Source of the DNA: Incurvaria masculella
Lineage: Eukaryota > Arthropoda > Insecta > Lepidoptera > Incurvariidae
DNA: 64,000 nucleotides
Direction: 5' to 3'
NCBI GenBank assembly: GCA_946894095.1
Contig: OX335651.1
Span: 3,556,501 to 3,620,500 of the forward strand
Shown here: piece after piece, positions 63,040 through 64,000 of the stretch
How positions within the stretch are numbered: the stretch's first letter is position 1
Layout: every line of letters begins with the position of its first letter
Translations under genes and position numbers: made by a program
Notes under the pieces: generated by a model
What the model saw: only the letters and a program-made list of their open reading frames with translations
What the model was told of the DNA's origin: nothing
The model's database searches: none

Positions 63040-63590
63040 ATTTTTTTTCTTTCAGCTAATCTGAAGGAAATGACTTGAAATTAAATGATTATTTGATCCG
63101 AAATAAATACCGGAGATCGACGAGTTTTAAAAGTTATCCTTGTCTCGTTTTCCTTCACAGGACAACAATAAATGGTGTCATAGGGATCACGGGTCCCACA
63201 TAGTTGTTCAGTTTTACATATAGAATCCCCTCTGTATTGGCTAAACGTTACCTAACTAGTCACTTTGTATTTGTTAGCACCTTGTCGACTAACCTCAACG
63301 CTAATTGGACGACTGGCCACATAGAGGTAAGAAAGGACGTTAGCGGCGACATAAATAATAATAGTAGGGATGGAATGCTAACGTCATTCGACGCACAAAG
63401 CTCGCTGAAAACTGCGTATTTTCACTGGTACTATGACTTTTATAACCAACGCCATCTCCCCGTAACTGCCGGAACTAGTTACACGTCGTTAAATTAAGCT
63501 CAATTCAAAATATGGCCTAGGTAATTTTTAGTGATAAAACATACACTAACGCTAGTTCCGGCAAGTCAGTTCGCTTACGAATTAGCTCAA
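63040..63590. other. No gene called
   Basis: A 97-codon plus-strand frame (63204-63497) has no recognisable domain. GCCGGAACTAGTTACACG and the inverse CGCTAGTTCCGGC (63470-63563) form a loose inverted pair of unknown origin. Confidence 0.3.
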
Positions 63591-63596
63591 TCTATT

Positions 63597-63775
63597 CCGG
63601 GAGGTCACGACATTTTTGGTCACAATAAGCTAAATGGCTGAATCTGGTTTCACACGTGACATACCAACCCTCTGATGCTAAATATTTCGGTGTGCCTGCG
63701 CCAAGTGGTTGCTTTAGCTAGATTGGCTACACAAAATATATGCTGGTATATGTACATGCTGATGAATATACGGAT
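63597..63775 (+). mobile_element. Half copy of inverted-repeat element M5
   Basis: CCGGGAGGTCACGACATTTTTGG, GCTAAATGGCTGAATCTGG, ACCAACCCTCTGATGCTAAAT, CCAAGTGGTTGCTTTAGC, then the inner sequence ATGCTGATGAATATACGG, collinear with the inverse of 58858-58680. Confidence 0.7.
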
Positions 63776-63833
63776 CATTGTCAATGCAACGAACATTCGA
63801 TGTTGCACGTCCGGAATTCAGACTACCATCACA

Positions 63834-63885
63834 AGGTGGCTACGCTGGTGGCTACGCTCGCGCTGGTGGCCACGCTGGCGCTATA
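63834..63885 (+). repeat. GGTGGCTACGCT minisatellite
   Basis: About four imperfect 12-bp units (GGTGGCTACGCT, GGTGGCTACGCT, CGCGCT, GGTGGCCACGCT). Confidence 0.7.
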
Positions 63886-64000
63886 GGCCCACATAGCTTA
63901 TTTTGCGCGTGGCCAAAACCGACACTAAACGATCGCCATCTTTGACGTCATTCGGCTGTCAGATTTCCCCTTGTGCTGAGCTCTGCCTTTCTAGAAACAT

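Overview
This is a gene-poor, transposon-dense stretch of an insect nuclear genome, almost certainly a moth or butterfly. The reasons are the (AACCT)n insect-type telomeric motif, a mariner, a PIF/Harbinger element, tRNA-headed and 5S-rRNA-headed SINEs that share one body and tail (a pairing I recall as HaSE1/HaSE3 from Helicoverpa), and many AT-rich short inverted-repeat elements. Almost every open frame in the window is short and lies inside a repeat. No bacterial-style operons are present and no intact multi-exon host gene is contained.

Layout. 0-2.5 kb: a GC-rich promoter and the first coding exon (minus strand, 1999-2046) of an ANP32/mapmodulin-like gene whose body must lie left of the window. 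3-8 kb: SINEs, a canonical tRNA-like cloverleaf (5592-5664) with a pol III terminator, and inverted-repeat elements. 8.1-8.7 kb: a CpG-rich block and a possible first exon on the plus strand. 9-37 kb: interspersed SINEs, non-LTR LINE 3' ends, Helitron-like termini, TTAA-target inverted-repeat elements, Tourist-like MITE arrays and a retroposon carrying telomeric repeats in a hairpin loop. 37.5-38.8 kb: a nearly full-length, inactivated mariner. 40.9-43.5 kb: a degenerate PIF/Harbinger element whose transposase pseudogene lies antisense inside the intron of its MADF partner gene. 46.5-48.7 kb: a compact LTR retrotransposon with almost identical 223-bp LTRs. 50.8-51.5 kb: an exact 100-bp-period tandem repeat. 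52-55 kb: nested (GACG)n elements and a tandem dimer of the telomere-repeat retroposon. 55-64 kb: further MITEs, SINE fragments and a TTAA element with intact ends.

How the parts relate. Two LINE-type RNAs have evidently left many 5'-truncated 3' ends. The SINEs share one tail but carry at least three different pol III heads (a tRNA-like head, a tRNA-Glu-like head and a 5S rRNA head). Nesting gives relative ages in several places, for example MITE, then tRNA-headed SINE, then 5S-headed SINE at 12 kb; LINE, then TTAA element at 30 kb; retroposon, then LTR element at 46.5 kb. Most elements are dead: the mariner has a stop codon and a frameshift, and the Harbinger transposase has a deletion, a frameshift and a stop. 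All boundaries come from reading by eye and comparing copies inside this window; no alignment or database search was run.
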